Below are positions 28,496-36,987 of a DNA stretch of 64,000 bases, in pieces. Location: positions 1-64,000 of the forward strand of contig CALSOO010000005.1 in the NCBI GenBank assembly GCA_943787985.1, written 5' to 3'. Each line of letters starts with the position of its first letter. Within the stretch, counting starts at the first letter, position 1. The translations under genes and the position numbers were made by a program. The DNA comes from an uncultured Paracoccaceae bacterium. Its GTDB lineage: Bacteria; Pseudomonadota; Alphaproteobacteria; Rhodobacterales; Rhodobacteraceae. Below the pieces are notes generated by a model that made no database searches, was not told the DNA's origin, and saw only the letters and a list, made by a program, of their open reading frames with translations.

Positions 28496-29530
28496 TTGGC
28501 AACGCCAGACATCACCATTCGCGGCGCAGGTATTTTCGGGCTGTCCATTGCGTGGGCTTGCGTCCAGCGCGGGGCTGGCGTGCGCGTGATCGACCCCAAT
28601 GGCGCAGGATCAGGCAGCAGCGGCGGCGTGGTCGGGGCACTGGCCCCGCATGTGCCCGAAAACTGGAACGCCAAAAAGCAGTTCCAACTGGAAAGCCTGT
28701 TGATGGCCGCGCGGTTCTGGGCGCAGATCGAGGCCGCAGGCGGTGTCCGCGCAGGCTATGCGCGCACGGGCCGTTTGCAGCCTGTCGCCGATGATCATGC
28801 GCTGGCTTTGGCCCAAGGACGGCAGGCCGGAGCGGCCACCTTGTGGCAAGGTCAGGCAGACTGGAGCATCGTTGCGCGCGCCGGTGCATGGGCCCCGAAA
28901 AGCGCAAGCGGTCAGTTGATTTTCGACACATTGTCTGCCCATCTGCACCCGCGCCGCGCCTGTGATGCCCTTGTTGCGGCACTGGCGGCCCATGGCGTAG
29001 CGGTTGAACCAGACGGCGATGAGGCCGGTCAGGTGGTCTGGGCAACAGGTGTGGCCGGACTGGACACGCTGACCCGCAACCACACCCGCCTTGTGGGTGC
29101 AGGGGTCAAAGGGCAAGCCGCCCTCCTTGAGTTTGACGCGCAAGGTGCGCCCCAATTGTTCACGGACGGGCTGCATATTATTCCGCACATGGATGGCACG
29201 GTGGGGGTCGGGTCAACGTCCGAGCGCGCCTACACAGCGCCCGACACGACCGACGACCAGTTGGATGACATAATTGCGCGGGTGCGCACCGCTTTGCCTG
29301 TGCTGGCAGAGGCCAAAGTGATCCAACGTTGGGCAGGTGCGCGCCCGCGCAGCCGCAGCCGCGCCCCGATGCTGGGTGCCTGGCCAGATCGCCCCGGACA
29401 TTTTATCGCGAACGGCGGGTTCAAGATCGGGTTCGGCATGGCCCCCAAAGTCGCAGACACCATGGCGACCTTGCTGCTGGACGGGCGCAATACGATCCCC
29501 GCGGGGTTTGAAGTGGAAGCTTCGCTTTAG
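28496..29530 (+). CDS. FAD-dependent oxidoreductase, MnmC C-terminal domain type
   Basis: This intact 344-residue flavoprotein starts at TTG 28496 with AGGAAG five bases upstream. The FAD motif is TIRGAGIFGLSIAWACVQRG, followed by VIDPNGAGSGSSGGVVGALA, a segment close to the MnmC FAD domain. The C-terminus has RWAGARPRSRSRAPMLGAW and ANGGFKIGFGMAPKVADTMA. In E. coli MnmC this domain removes carboxymethyl from cmnm5U before MnmD acts. Adjacency to mnmD supports that role, although glycine-oxidase-like activity is an alternative. Starts of the two genes are 53 bases apart on opposite strands. Confidence 0.7.
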   Translation: MATPDITIRGAGIFGLSIAWACVQRGAGVRVIDPNGAGSGSSGGVVGALAPHVPENWNAKKQFQLESLLMAARFWAQIEAAGGVRAGYARTGRLQPVADDHALALAQGRQAGAATLWQGQADWSIVARAGAWAPKSASGQLIFDTLSAHLHPRRACDALVAALAAHGVAVEPDGDEAGQVVWATGVAGLDTLTRNHTRLVGAGVKGQAALLEFDAQGAPQLFTDGLHIIPHMDGTVGVGSTSERAYTAPDTTDDQLDDIIARVRTALPVLAEAKVIQRWAGARPRSRSRAPMLGAWPDRPGHFIANGGFKIGFGMAPKVADTMATLLLDGRNTIPAGFEVEASL

Positions 29531-30339
29531 GCCGTCGGAGTGGCTTTGGCCGTCATGCATTGCCGCCCGTCGGGTGCACGCACCCACATGTCAGTGCCAT
29601 TCATGCACAGGGTTGCCGCCTCGAAATCCATCAAGGGGGCAGTGGCGCGAAATGAAAATGCGGACAACGCCCCGAGTTGACGCTGCGCCATCAAGATCAG
29701 CAGTTGTGCCAGCAACGGGCCATGCACAACCAAGCCATCGTAGCCCTCGACTTCGCGGGCATAGGGCAGGTCATAGTGGATGCGGTGCCCGTTAAAGGTC
29801 AACGCGGAATAGCGAAACAGCATTGTCGGATTGCACGCGACCGCTTCGCTGTGGGTGTGATCTGCAGGGGCCGCAGGTGGCGTGGAGCGCGGCGTGTCCG
29901 GCCCCGCTTCTTCGCGGTAAACCAGATCCTGCCACTCGGTCAGGCACAATGAACCGTCCTGCCAGTATTCATGGCGCAACGTCACAAAACCAAGGGGCCC
30001 ACTGCGCCCGGTTTTGCGCGTGGCGGCTTCGCATCGGGTGCGCTTTTGGGCTGCAACACCTGCGCGCAGCGGCTGAACGAACTGCAACCGTCCCCCCGCC
30101 CACATGCGCCGCGCCAAGCCCATGTCGGGAATGATGCCCCCGACGCGCGGGTGCCCGTCTCGCCCCAATTGCGCGGGCGGCTGCGCATCCCAAAAATAGA
30201 TGTGATGGAAAAACGCAGGCAATGGCAGGCCTGCGGCACTCTGCGCAGTTTGACCCAGCGTTGCCTGAAGGGCCGCTGCCCGTGCGGGATCAAGCACATC
30301 GTCAACGACACAAACCTGTTCCGGGTCAAACGCGACCAT
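29527..30339 (-). CDS. MaoC/HTD2-like acyl-CoA dehydratase (mesaconyl-C4-CoA hydratase-like)
   Basis: This 270-residue protein has an N-terminal MaoC_dehydrat_N-like half (LPLPAFFHHIYFWDAQPPAQ, DGHPRVGGIIPDMGLARRMW) and a C-terminal hot-dog domain with the hydratase motif HRIHYDLPYAREVEGYDGLV followed by VHGPLLAQLLILMAQR. The pattern matches the HTD2 and mesaconyl-C4-CoA hydratase group. It converges on the FAD gene with a four-base overlap and lies downstream of the FMN reductase. Which acyl-CoA it uses is not clear from sequence. Confidence 0.75.
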   Translation of the reverse strand: MVAFDPEQVCVVDDVLDPARAAALQATLGQTAQSAAGLPLPAFFHHIYFWDAQPPAQLGRDGHPRVGGIIPDMGLARRMWAGGRLQFVQPLRAGVAAQKRTRCEAATRKTGRSGPLGFVTLRHEYWQDGSLCLTEWQDLVYREEAGPDTPRSTPPAAPADHTHSEAVACNPTMLFRYSALTFNGHRIHYDLPYAREVEGYDGLVVHGPLLAQLLILMAQRQLGALSAFSFRATAPLMDFEAATLCMNGTDMWVRAPDGRQCMTAKATPTA

Positions 30340-30347
30340 AGCGCGGC

Positions 30348-30890
30348 CTAACGCGCGATTTCTGCGCGCAAGCTGTTCATCAACGCGGTCAGGTCCTTGA
30401 CGTATATCTCACCCGTCAAATGCCCGTTTGCGTCAAAGGCGGTGCCGCTGCCAGCCAGATGGATTTCGGGGCCTTGCAAAATACGCGGCCGAAACGCGAC
30501 CATGTAACCGCGCAGAACCATCTGTGCGCGTTCCCCGCCTGCACGCCCTGCGGCGGCTGACATCACGGCGACCGGTTTGTCGCCCCATGGCTTTACAGAC
30601 GCCCGGCTGACCCAGTCCAAAGCGTTCTTGAGCGCGCCAGAGGGGCCTTTGTTGTATTCGGGGGTAGAGATCAGAACCCCATCCGCATCCGCAATTTGCT
30701 GCGCAAGAGTTTCAACCACGGCAGGAACGCCAGTGGCCGCCTCATCATCACCATTGTAGAGCGGAAAGATGATATTCCCCTGCACGTAGGTGCACTCCCC
30801 GAACAGGCGCGCCGCCTCGCGCAACAACATCGTGTTTGTTGCGTCTTTGCGCAAAGAACCGGAAATACCAAGAAGTTTCAAAGCCGCCAT
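30348..30890 (-). CDS. NADPH-dependent FMN reductase
   Basis: This flavodoxin-like protein of 180 residues starts at ATG 30890 (MAALKLLGISGSLRKDATNT), which contains the FMN phosphate-binding loop. STPEYNKGPSGALKNALDWV and AVMSAAAGRAGGERAQ are the conserved FMN and NADPH contacts of the NADPH_red / ChrR group. Substrates of the family include FMN, quinones and chromate. It is followed nine bases later by the dehydratase gene on the same strand. Intact. Confidence 0.85.
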   Translation of the reverse strand: MAALKLLGISGSLRKDATNTMLLREAARLFGECTYVQGNIIFPLYNGDDEAATGVPAVVETLAQQIADADGVLISTPEYNKGPSGALKNALDWVSRASVKPWGDKPVAVMSAAAGRAGGERAQMVLRGYMVAFRPRILQGPEIHLAGSGTAFDANGHLTGEIYVKDLTALMNSLRAEIAR

Positions 30891-30988
30891 CACATCATCC
30901 CTATAAATCGTTCGGGCATAAGATGACGCAAGCACCGCGAGGTGCAAGGGGTATGCTGCGCCGGAACGGGCCTCTTACCCCTAAAAGT

Positions 30989-31654
30989 TTACGCGTTGGG
31001 CAAGATCACGATCTCGACACGGCGGTTTTGGGACTTGCCGGCCGGATCAAGGTTGCTCGCGATCGGTTGGCTTTCGCCCCGCCCGAAAGTCTGGATGCGT
31101 GAGAACGGAATGCCCGCGTCCAGCAACACATCTGCAACCGCATTGCCGCGCCGCTCGGAGAGTTGCTGGTTGTACGCCGCATCCCCGTCGCTGTCGGTGT
31201 GCCCGACAATCTGGATCGTAGAATTGGGGTAGGCCTGCAAGTTGCCAGCCACCGCACCAAGGTCACGGCGCAAGTCAGAGCGCACATCAAAGCTGCCCGA
31301 GGCAAACAGGATGTCCTGCGGCAAGGTCACGATCAAACGCTCACCCGTGTTGGTGATGGTCACGTTCTCGTTGCCCAGATCACGGCGCAAATCGGCTTCT
31401 TGTTTGTCGATGTTGTATCCGACGCCGGCCCCGACTGCTCCGCCCACAAGCGCGCCTTTGAGCGCCCCGTCGGCACGGTCGCCGTCTTTGCTCACCAATG
31501 CGCCAAACACGGCCCCTGCCGCCGCGCCCACTGCGGCGCCTTTTCTGGTGTTCTGGTTGGTGCCATCGCCGCCCAACATTGCAGGGTCGGTACAAGCGCC
31601 CAGCGCCATAACGCTACACAACGCAAATACTGCGGATGTTCTCAAACGTGTCAT
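30989..31654 (-). CDS. OmpA-family outer-membrane lipoprotein (YiaD-like)
   Basis: This 221-residue protein has a lipoprotein signal (FALCSVMALGACTD, lipobox LGAC). Next comes a glycine-zipper region (RKGAAVGAAAGAVFGALVS and GALVGGAVGAGVGYN), a pattern of membrane-inserting outer-membrane lipoproteins. The C-terminal OmpA domain binds peptidoglycan: FASGSFDVRSDLRRD, IQIVGHTDSDGDAAYNQQLS, FGRGESQPIASN, KSQNRRVEIVILP. It tethers the outer membrane to the wall. Intact and apparently monocistronic. Confidence 0.88.
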   Translation of the reverse strand: MTRLRTSAVFALCSVMALGACTDPAMLGGDGTNQNTRKGAAVGAAAGAVFGALVSKDGDRADGALKGALVGGAVGAGVGYNIDKQEADLRRDLGNENVTITNTGERLIVTLPQDILFASGSFDVRSDLRRDLGAVAGNLQAYPNSTIQIVGHTDSDGDAAYNQQLSERRGNAVADVLLDAGIPFSRIQTFGRGESQPIASNLDPAGKSQNRRVEIVILPNA

Positions 31655-31787
31655 TCTATACTGCCTTCATGTGATGCGGCCCCGTTCGGGCGGAGCGTCG
31701 TTGTCATGCCAGTATATATGGCAATCGTGCGGCGACAAAATAAGGGGAATAATTTATCGGCGGCATCTTGCCCAAGGTCACAGGCCG

Positions 31788-32642
31788 TTACGCTTCGTTT
31801 TGGGCAGCCTCAAACGCCAGCATGGCCCGTTTCATAGGCAAGCCCCAGTGATATCCCCCCATCGCACCGGATTTGCGCAAGGCACGGTGACAGGGGATCA
31901 ACCAGCTGACAGGATTGCGCCCAACAGCGGTTCCTACGGCGCGAACCGCTTTGGGGTTGCCCACATGCTGTGCGATTTCGGAATAGGTCGTCACCTGCCC
32001 TGAGGGGATGCGCAACAAAGCCTCCCAGACTTTGAGCTGGAACGGGGCGCCGATCAGGAACAATGGCGCTTTGTCCAACCCGCTGTCCTGCGCCCCGAAT
32101 GCCGCTAAAACCCACGGGCGCAGCAAATCTGCATCTTCGACAAACCCTGCGTCCGGCCAGCGTTGCACCAAGTCCTGCATCGCGGCCTCTTCGCCCAGTT
32201 CTGCCGAGAACCCCAAGCCGCAAATGCCGCGATCCGTGCCCATGACGACCGCGCGCCCGAACGGGGTTTCGAACCACCCCCAAGAGATGGTCAAACCGGC
32301 ACCGCCTTTTGCGAATTCTCCGGGGCTCATGGCCTCCCACCGCAGAAACAAATCATGCAAGCGTCCAGACCCTGACAAGCCACTGGCATGGGCTGCATCC
32401 AGCGTGGAAAACCGCTCTTTGAGCAGGGACTTGGCGTGGCCCAGCGTCAGGTATTGTTGATACCGCTTGGGAGAGACCCCGACCCAGCGGCTGAACACCC
32501 GTTGGAAATGCGCAGGGCTCATGCCCATCTGTTGCGCAAGGTCCTCAAGGCCCAGATTGTCTTCGGCGGCATCAATCAGTTCTATCGCACGGCGCATGAC
32601 GCCGTAGTGATAGCCAGTGTTTTGTTCATCATTTTGTGTCAT
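31788..32642 (-). CDS. ada: AraC-type regulator fused to methylated-DNA-cysteine methyltransferase (Ada-like)
   Basis: This 284-residue protein carries an AraC helix-turn-helix at residues 20-100 (LEDLAQQMGMSPAHFQRVFS, RYQQYLTLGHAKSLL) and a C-terminal O6-alkylguanine transferase domain. The active-site cysteine sits in SWLIPCHRALRKSG, with the DNA-recognition helix VTTYSEIAQHVGNPKAVRAV and GYHWGLPMKRAML. The N-terminal phosphotriester-repair zinc domain of E. coli Ada is absent, so it matches the shorter bifunctional form. It repairs O6-methylguanine and may regulate its own gene. Confidence 0.88.
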   Translation of the reverse strand: MTQNDEQNTGYHYGVMRRAIELIDAAEDNLGLEDLAQQMGMSPAHFQRVFSRWVGVSPKRYQQYLTLGHAKSLLKERFSTLDAAHASGLSGSGRLHDLFLRWEAMSPGEFAKGGAGLTISWGWFETPFGRAVVMGTDRGICGLGFSAELGEEAAMQDLVQRWPDAGFVEDADLLRPWVLAAFGAQDSGLDKAPLFLIGAPFQLKVWEALLRIPSGQVTTYSEIAQHVGNPKAVRAVGTAVGRNPVSWLIPCHRALRKSGAMGGYHWGLPMKRAMLAFEAAQNEA

Positions 32643-32713
32643 GCAGGAAGTCTAAGCGGCCCTGCCCACCCGCGCGACCCGAAATATGCGCATTGTGTTA
32701 AAGCCCTCCGGCT

Positions 32714-33613
32714 TTATTTATCGACAAGCTTACCCGCCTTACTCTGAATGACTTCGAACATCCCGCCAAACTGATCCGTAATAGGGCGTACATCACTCCG
32801 ATTTTGCACAGAACTTATTTCAAGTTCATATTCTTGTATCAATCGTGCAACCAATTGCACCGTCGCTTCAATTTGCACTGTCGGAAAAGCACATTCCGTT
32901 CATGAGGCCGTTGAGGTAGATCCTTCACATGCCAAAGCAATCGCAATAGATCCAGTGTTGAATCTTTTGGCAAAAGCAGGCGTCTTCTCTATCGGGCGCC
33001 CCCTTTGAATGTCACCGTTTGGGCGCACCAGAAAATGCGCGCCAACGTCAGAATATCCAATCTCTAGATGTGCCGCCCTGAGATTTTCGATGGAGGTGTC
33101 AATTACAGTTCCAAGCAAGATTCGCGAGATGTTTCGCTCACTTCCCAACTGATCCAATCCCCCAATTCGCGCCGCCGCGATAATTTCTGCACTGGCTCCT
33201 GTGTCGGGGAGGGTGCCGGACGCATCTAGCAGTTCTTGATAATAGGCGCTCCAAAGAGGGGCCATGTCAGAGTCCGCCACAAGGCTTTTAAAGTAATGCG
33301 CAAATCGCAGGCGTTTCTCGATGTCATCTTCCAGCGCAAATGTCAGATATTCACTCAGATAGGTCCGCTCTGCGTCTTTGCGTTCAAGCGCGGACTTATG
33401 TTCGAACTGAAGCCTTTGCAGCTCCCGTTCATGTGTAAAGCGCGCAGATTGTAAATTAGCTTCCCGATTCTGGAAGTATGTTGAAGAAATCCACCCCAAA
33501 AGGGCAATCAGAACCGAGCCGATCAACCACTTCAAAACATCGTTGCGTTGCGCCAATCGGAACAATTGTTCGCGTTTTTCCGGTGACAAGTCCTTAATAA
33601 AATCGGTATCCAT
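32714..33613 (-). pseudogene. Membrane-anchored coiled-coil protein with a degenerate amidase (PGRP-like) domain, interrupted by a stop
   Basis: From ATG 33613 the frame gives an N-terminal cytoplasmic stretch, one transmembrane helix (WLIGSVLIALLGWISSTYF, residues 29-47), a charged coiled coil (about 48-85), a helical module with DDIEKRLRFAHYFKSL, then HLEIGYSDVGAHFLVRPNGD and NTGSIAIALAC, which resemble the middle of Amidase_2/PGRP domains (SDIGYHFVI, NxGSIGI). TGA 32902-32900 ends the frame, but the same frame continues to TAA 32714 with PTVQIEATVQLVARLIQEY, matching the usual amidase C-terminus. The first and third zinc histidines seem missing, so catalysis is unlikely. GC is visibly lower than in the neighbours, suggesting transfer. 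Confidence 0.6.
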
Positions 33614-33709
33614 AATAATCTCACATTAAATTCAGTGCCAAAATCATACTCGAAATTCATGACGCTGCATACAGTTGTGTCTTCTCGAAAATGGCGGCAT
33701 ACGAGGCAC

Positions 33710-34354
33710 ATGGCAAAACAGCTCGACTACCACACGATACGTACAATCTTTGAACGCTTCCAGGACGTGGACCCCGAACCCAAAGGGGAACTGGACCATG
33801 TGAACGTGTACACCCTTGTTGTGGCGGTCGCCCTTTCGGCCCAAGCGACAGACGCGGGTGTGAACAAAGCGACCCGCGCGTTGTTCGAGGTGGCGGACAC
33901 CCCGCAGAAAATGTTGGACCTCGGGCTTGAGGCGCTGACAGAGCACATCAAGACCATCGGGCTGTTCCGCCAAAAAGCCAAAAACGTCATGAAGTTGAGC
34001 CAGATTCTGGTTGAAGAGTATGACGGCGTTGTCCCCAATTCGCGAGCAGCGCTCCAATCCCTTCCCGGGGTCGGGCGCAAAACGGCCAATGTGGTGCTCA
34101 ACATGTGGTGGCAGCAACCGGCCCAGGCCGTGGACACCCACATCTTTCGCGTCGGCAACCGCACCGGCATCGCGCCGGGCAAAACCGTGGACGCGGTCGA
34201 ACGCGCCGTCGAAGACAACATTCCCGCTGATTTCCAGCTTCACGCCCATCACTGGTTGATCCTGCATGGGCGGTATCACTGCAAGGCACGTAAACCCATG
34301 TGTCCCACTTGTATCATTCGCGATCTCTGCCCCTTTGAGGATAAAACCCAATGA
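33710..34354 (+). CDS. nth: Endonuclease III (Nth)
   Basis: This is a base-excision repair glycosylase/AP lyase for oxidised pyrimidines. The start is ATG 33710 (MAKQLDYHTIRTIFERF) after GAGG. Motifs: VVAVALSAQATDAGVNKATR, the helix-hairpin-helix LQSLPGVGRKTANVVLNMWW with its catalytic lysine, the aspartate in VDTHIFRVGNRTG, and the 4Fe-4S cysteines CKARKPMCPTCIIRDLC (C-x6-C-x2-C-x5-C). The 214-residue length is normal. The stop overlaps the next gene as ATGA. An upstream in-frame extension to 33635 has no ribosome binding site. Confidence 0.95.
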   Translation: MAKQLDYHTIRTIFERFQDVDPEPKGELDHVNVYTLVVAVALSAQATDAGVNKATRALFEVADTPQKMLDLGLEALTEHIKTIGLFRQKAKNVMKLSQILVEEYDGVVPNSRAALQSLPGVGRKTANVVLNMWWQQPAQAVDTHIFRVGNRTGIAPGKTVDAVERAVEDNIPADFQLHAHHWLILHGRYHCKARKPMCPTCIIRDLCPFEDKTQ

Positions 34355-35343
34355 CCAAATACCAAGTCGTCGGCATCGGCAACGCTGTTGTAGACGTAAT
34401 CACCCAATGCTCCGAAGCGTTCTTGAAAGAGAACCATATCGAAAAAGGCATCATGCAACTTGTGGACAAAGACCGCTCTGCGGCACTGTTTTCAGGCATG
34501 TCGGATGACCGGATGCAAACCCCAGGCGGGTCTGTGGCCAACACAATCGCTGGCATCGGATCACTCGGATTGCCCACCGCCTTTATCGGGCGGGTGCGCG
34601 ACGACATCCTCGGCACGTTTTATGCAGAATCCATGATCGCCGATGGCACTGATTTCGTGAACGCCCCTGTGGCGGACGAAGAATTGCCAACATCGCGCTG
34701 CATGATTTTTGTGACGCCGGACGGTGAACGCTCGCTCAACACGTATTTGGGCATCTCCACAGACCTTGGCCCTCACGATGTGCCACTGGACGTGGCCAGC
34801 GACACCAAAATCATGTTCCTTGAGGGGTATTTGTTCGACAAGGACGCGGGCAAGGAGGCGTTCTTGCAAGCCTCCCGTTTCACCCGTCAAGCAGGCGGCA
34901 TGGCCGGCATCGCCATTTCTGACCCGTTTTGCGTCAACCGCCACCGCGCCGATTTCTTGCGGATGATCGCGGACGAGCTGGACTTTGTCATTGGCAACGA
35001 GGCCGAGGTCAAATCCCTGTTCGAGACTGACGACCTTGAGGCCGCTTTGGCCAAGACCGCCGCCATGTGCCCCTTGGTTGTTTGCACCCGTTCCGGTGAA
35101 GGCGTGACCATCATTCGCGGCGAAGAACGTGTTGATGTGCCTGTCACAAAAGTGGTGCCTGTCGATGCCACCGGCGCGGGCGACCAGTTCGCTGCCGGTT
35201 TCCTTTATGGTTTGGCCACAGGTCGCGACCTTGAGACATGCGGACGCATGGGCAACGTATGTGCCGCCGAAGTCATCAGCCACATCGGGCCACGCCCCGA
35301 AAAGGACATGATGGAGACATTCAAGGCGCAAGGCCTCGTTTGA
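34351..35343 (+). CDS. PfkB-family sugar/nucleoside kinase (adenosine kinase-like)
   Basis: This intact 330-residue ribokinase-fold enzyme has VVGIGNAVVDVITQCSEAFL at the N-terminus, PGGSVANTIAGIGSLGLPTA (substrate-binding glycine motif) and the catalytic PfkB signature DATGAGDQFAAGFLYGLATG. This arrangement matches alphaproteobacterial proteins labelled adenosine kinase, but the substrate cannot be proved from sequence. It overlaps nth (ATGA) and the next GNAT gene (TGATG), so the three genes form a translationally coupled set. Confidence 0.85.
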   Translation: MTKYQVVGIGNAVVDVITQCSEAFLKENHIEKGIMQLVDKDRSAALFSGMSDDRMQTPGGSVANTIAGIGSLGLPTAFIGRVRDDILGTFYAESMIADGTDFVNAPVADEELPTSRCMIFVTPDGERSLNTYLGISTDLGPHDVPLDVASDTKIMFLEGYLFDKDAGKEAFLQASRFTRQAGGMAGIAISDPFCVNRHRADFLRMIADELDFVIGNEAEVKSLFETDDLEAALAKTAAMCPLVVCTRSGEGVTIIRGEERVDVPVTKVVPVDATGAGDQFAAGFLYGLATGRDLETCGRMGNVCAAEVISHIGPRPEKDMMETFKAQGLV

Positions 35344-35942
35344 TGTTGCAAGACGGCTTTCACGACGTGCCAAATGGTAAACTCGCGATTGTTGTCAGAG
35401 AACTGGAAATGCGCGCGGCCCCCGCTGCGCGCATCCCCTCGTTTGCGGACGGCATCACTTTGCGGGCTGTCACGGATCCGACGCTGGACTGGTATCGCGA
35501 CATCTTTCGCCGTGTGGGCGCCGACTGGCTTTGGTTTTCACGCCTTGGAATGGACGACGATGCGCTGTCGGGGATCATTCACGATCCGGATGTGGTGATA
35601 TTCACACTGACCAAAGACGGCAAAGACGAAGCTCTTCTGGAACTGGATTTTCGCACAGCAGACACCTGTGAGCTGATGTTTTTCGGCCTGACTGCGCCCT
35701 TGATCGGAACGGGTGCCGGACGCGCGCTGATAGAGCATGCCATTCAATCAGCATGGGCGCGCCCGATTTCACGGTTTCACCTGCACACCTGCTCTTTGGA
35801 CAGCCCGCAAGCTTTTGCGTTTTACCAGCGCGCAGGTTTTGTCGCGACGGGCCAAAAGTTTGAAGTTGCAGAAGACCCCAGGATCAAAGGGCGTGCAGGG
35901 TTCACCCGTGACCATGCCCCCCACGTCCCGATTTTTGATTAA
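35343..35942 (+). CDS. GNAT-family N-acetyltransferase
   Basis: This is a 199-residue acetyltransferase. The start ATG 35343 overlaps the kinase stop (TGATG). The GNAT core is seen in ELMFFGLTAPLIGTGAGRAL (beta 4 and the acetyl-CoA loop) and HTCSLDSPQAFAFYQRAGFV (C-terminal motif B). The N-terminal third (LQDGFHDVPNGKLAIVVREL) precedes the fold. The substrate is unknown. It converges on the next gene with a four-base overlap. Confidence 0.82.
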   Translation: MLQDGFHDVPNGKLAIVVRELEMRAAPAARIPSFADGITLRAVTDPTLDWYRDIFRRVGADWLWFSRLGMDDDALSGIIHDPDVVIFTLTKDGKDEALLELDFRTADTCELMFFGLTAPLIGTGAGRALIEHAIQSAWARPISRFHLHTCSLDSPQAFAFYQRAGFVATGQKFEVAEDPRIKGRAGFTRDHAPHVPIFD

Positions 35943-36409
35943 CGGCTGCAGTTTCCAGAGGTCATGCACTGTTTCGCACGCGAAACATTTTTCGCGCTCG
36001 CCTCGAATGCGCGTCCGCCACATGGGCCGACCTCAAGGGCATAACCGGTTTCGGTTTTCTCGACAAAAGCCACAAGGTTTTCACCACTTTTGCCGCCGCC
36101 ACACCACACAACCGCGCAGCGCACGACCAGATCGACCGGGCGATCAAACGCGGTGACGAACCCTGCTTTGCTCAAGGAATGCCCTTTGAAACGTGCCGGG
36201 ATCACAGTGCGTTGCGGGGATTTTTGCGTCTTCATATCAGGCTGCGGCAGGCGCCCCTCATCAAAGGTAAGCGTGCCTTTGAGCACTGTAAAAATGGCCT
36301 CGGATTTGGCCGCATTGCTGTAGGCCTGTTCAACCGAAGGGCGCGCGCAGGACAAGGCCAATGCGGGCATCGGGGCAAACATACACAATAGAAAAGCAAG
36401 GGTGCGCAT
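35939..36409 (-). CDS. Secreted cysteine-containing hypothetical protein
   Basis: This is a 156-residue protein with a clear signal peptide ([18 protein letters not shown]) and six or more cysteines in the mature part (LSCARPSVEQAY, VRCAVVWCGGGKSGEN, EVGPCGGRAF, AKQCMTSGNCSR), suggesting disulfide bonds in the periplasm. I do not recognise the family. Its ATG overlaps the rppH stop (TAATG), so it is co-transcribed with that gene. Its 3' end overlaps the convergent GNAT gene. Confidence 0.7.
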   Translation of the reverse strand: MRTLAFLLCMFAPMPALALSCARPSVEQAYSNAAKSEAIFTVLKGTLTFDEGRLPQPDMKTQKSPQRTVIPARFKGHSLSKAGFVTAFDRPVDLVVRCAVVWCGGGKSGENLVAFVEKTETGYALEVGPCGGRAFEASAKNVSRAKQCMTSGNCSR

Positions 36410-36891
36410 TACAGGTACTCTTTGAAGGCTTCGACAACTTTAACGTAAACATCGCGCTTGAAAGGTACAATGTTATCAACCAGATCAGCGGATTTCAGCC
36501 ACCGCCACGCTGAAAACTCAGGGTGCTCGGTCTGGATATTCACATCTGCATCGGTGCCTGTGAATTGCAACAGGAACCATTTCTGCTCTTGGCCGCGATA
36601 GCGCCCTTTCCACAGTTTTGGCACCAAAGCATGGGGCAAATCGTAAGGAATCCAATCCGCGCTTTCAGCCACAACCCGCACCAGATCCGGGGATATCCCT
36701 GTTTCTTCCTCAAGTTCGCGAAGAGCCGCCGTTTGGGCATCTTCGCCTTTGTCTATCCCCCCTTGAGGCATCTGCCATGCGGCCACCGCGTTGTCTTTGC
36801 GCTGCCCGACAAACACCTCACCTTGTGCGTTCAACACCATCAGACCGACGTTCTGGCGATAGGGTAGTTTTGCGATCTCTTCGGGGGTCAT
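36409..36891 (-). CDS. rppH: RNA pyrophosphohydrolase (RppH, Nudix family)
   Basis: RppH removes pyrophosphate from the 5' end of mRNA and starts its decay. This is a 160-residue protein with an N-terminal [20 protein letters not shown], the Nudix box [20 protein letters not shown] followed by TGI, and [32 protein letters not shown] and EFSAWRW, all RppH features. Close relatives are dinucleoside polyphosphate hydrolases. Intact. Confidence 0.93.
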   Translation of the reverse strand: MTPEEIAKLPYRQNVGLMVLNAQGEVFVGQRKDNAVAAWQMPQGGIDKGEDAQTAALRELEEETGISPDLVRVVAESADWIPYDLPHALVPKLWKGRYRGQEQKWFLLQFTGTDADVNIQTEHPEFSAWRWLKSADLVDNIVPFKRDVYVKVVEAFKEYL

Positions 36892-36934
36892 GGTGTTCTC
36901 CTTGTTGGCAGGCGTCTATCAGGGGACAGGCCAC

Positions 36935-36967
36935 AAAAAAAGGCCCATCGCAATCGATAGGCCTTTG
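36935..36967 (-). terminator. Rho-independent terminator after the peroxiredoxin gene
   Basis: AAAGGCC (36939-36945) pairs with GGCCTTT (36960-36966), with an inner ATCG/CGAT pair. On the minus strand a run of seven T follows. It lies 20 bases past the peroxiredoxin stop and precedes rppH. Confidence 0.85.
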
Positions 36968-36987
36968 ATCTTGTTCGAAAGCGTCGC

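Noticed and set aside
32900-32902. In-frame TGA as a selenocysteine codon
   Set aside because: The residues around it match no selenoprotein, no SECIS-like hairpin follows directly, and the position lies beyond the strongest conserved core.
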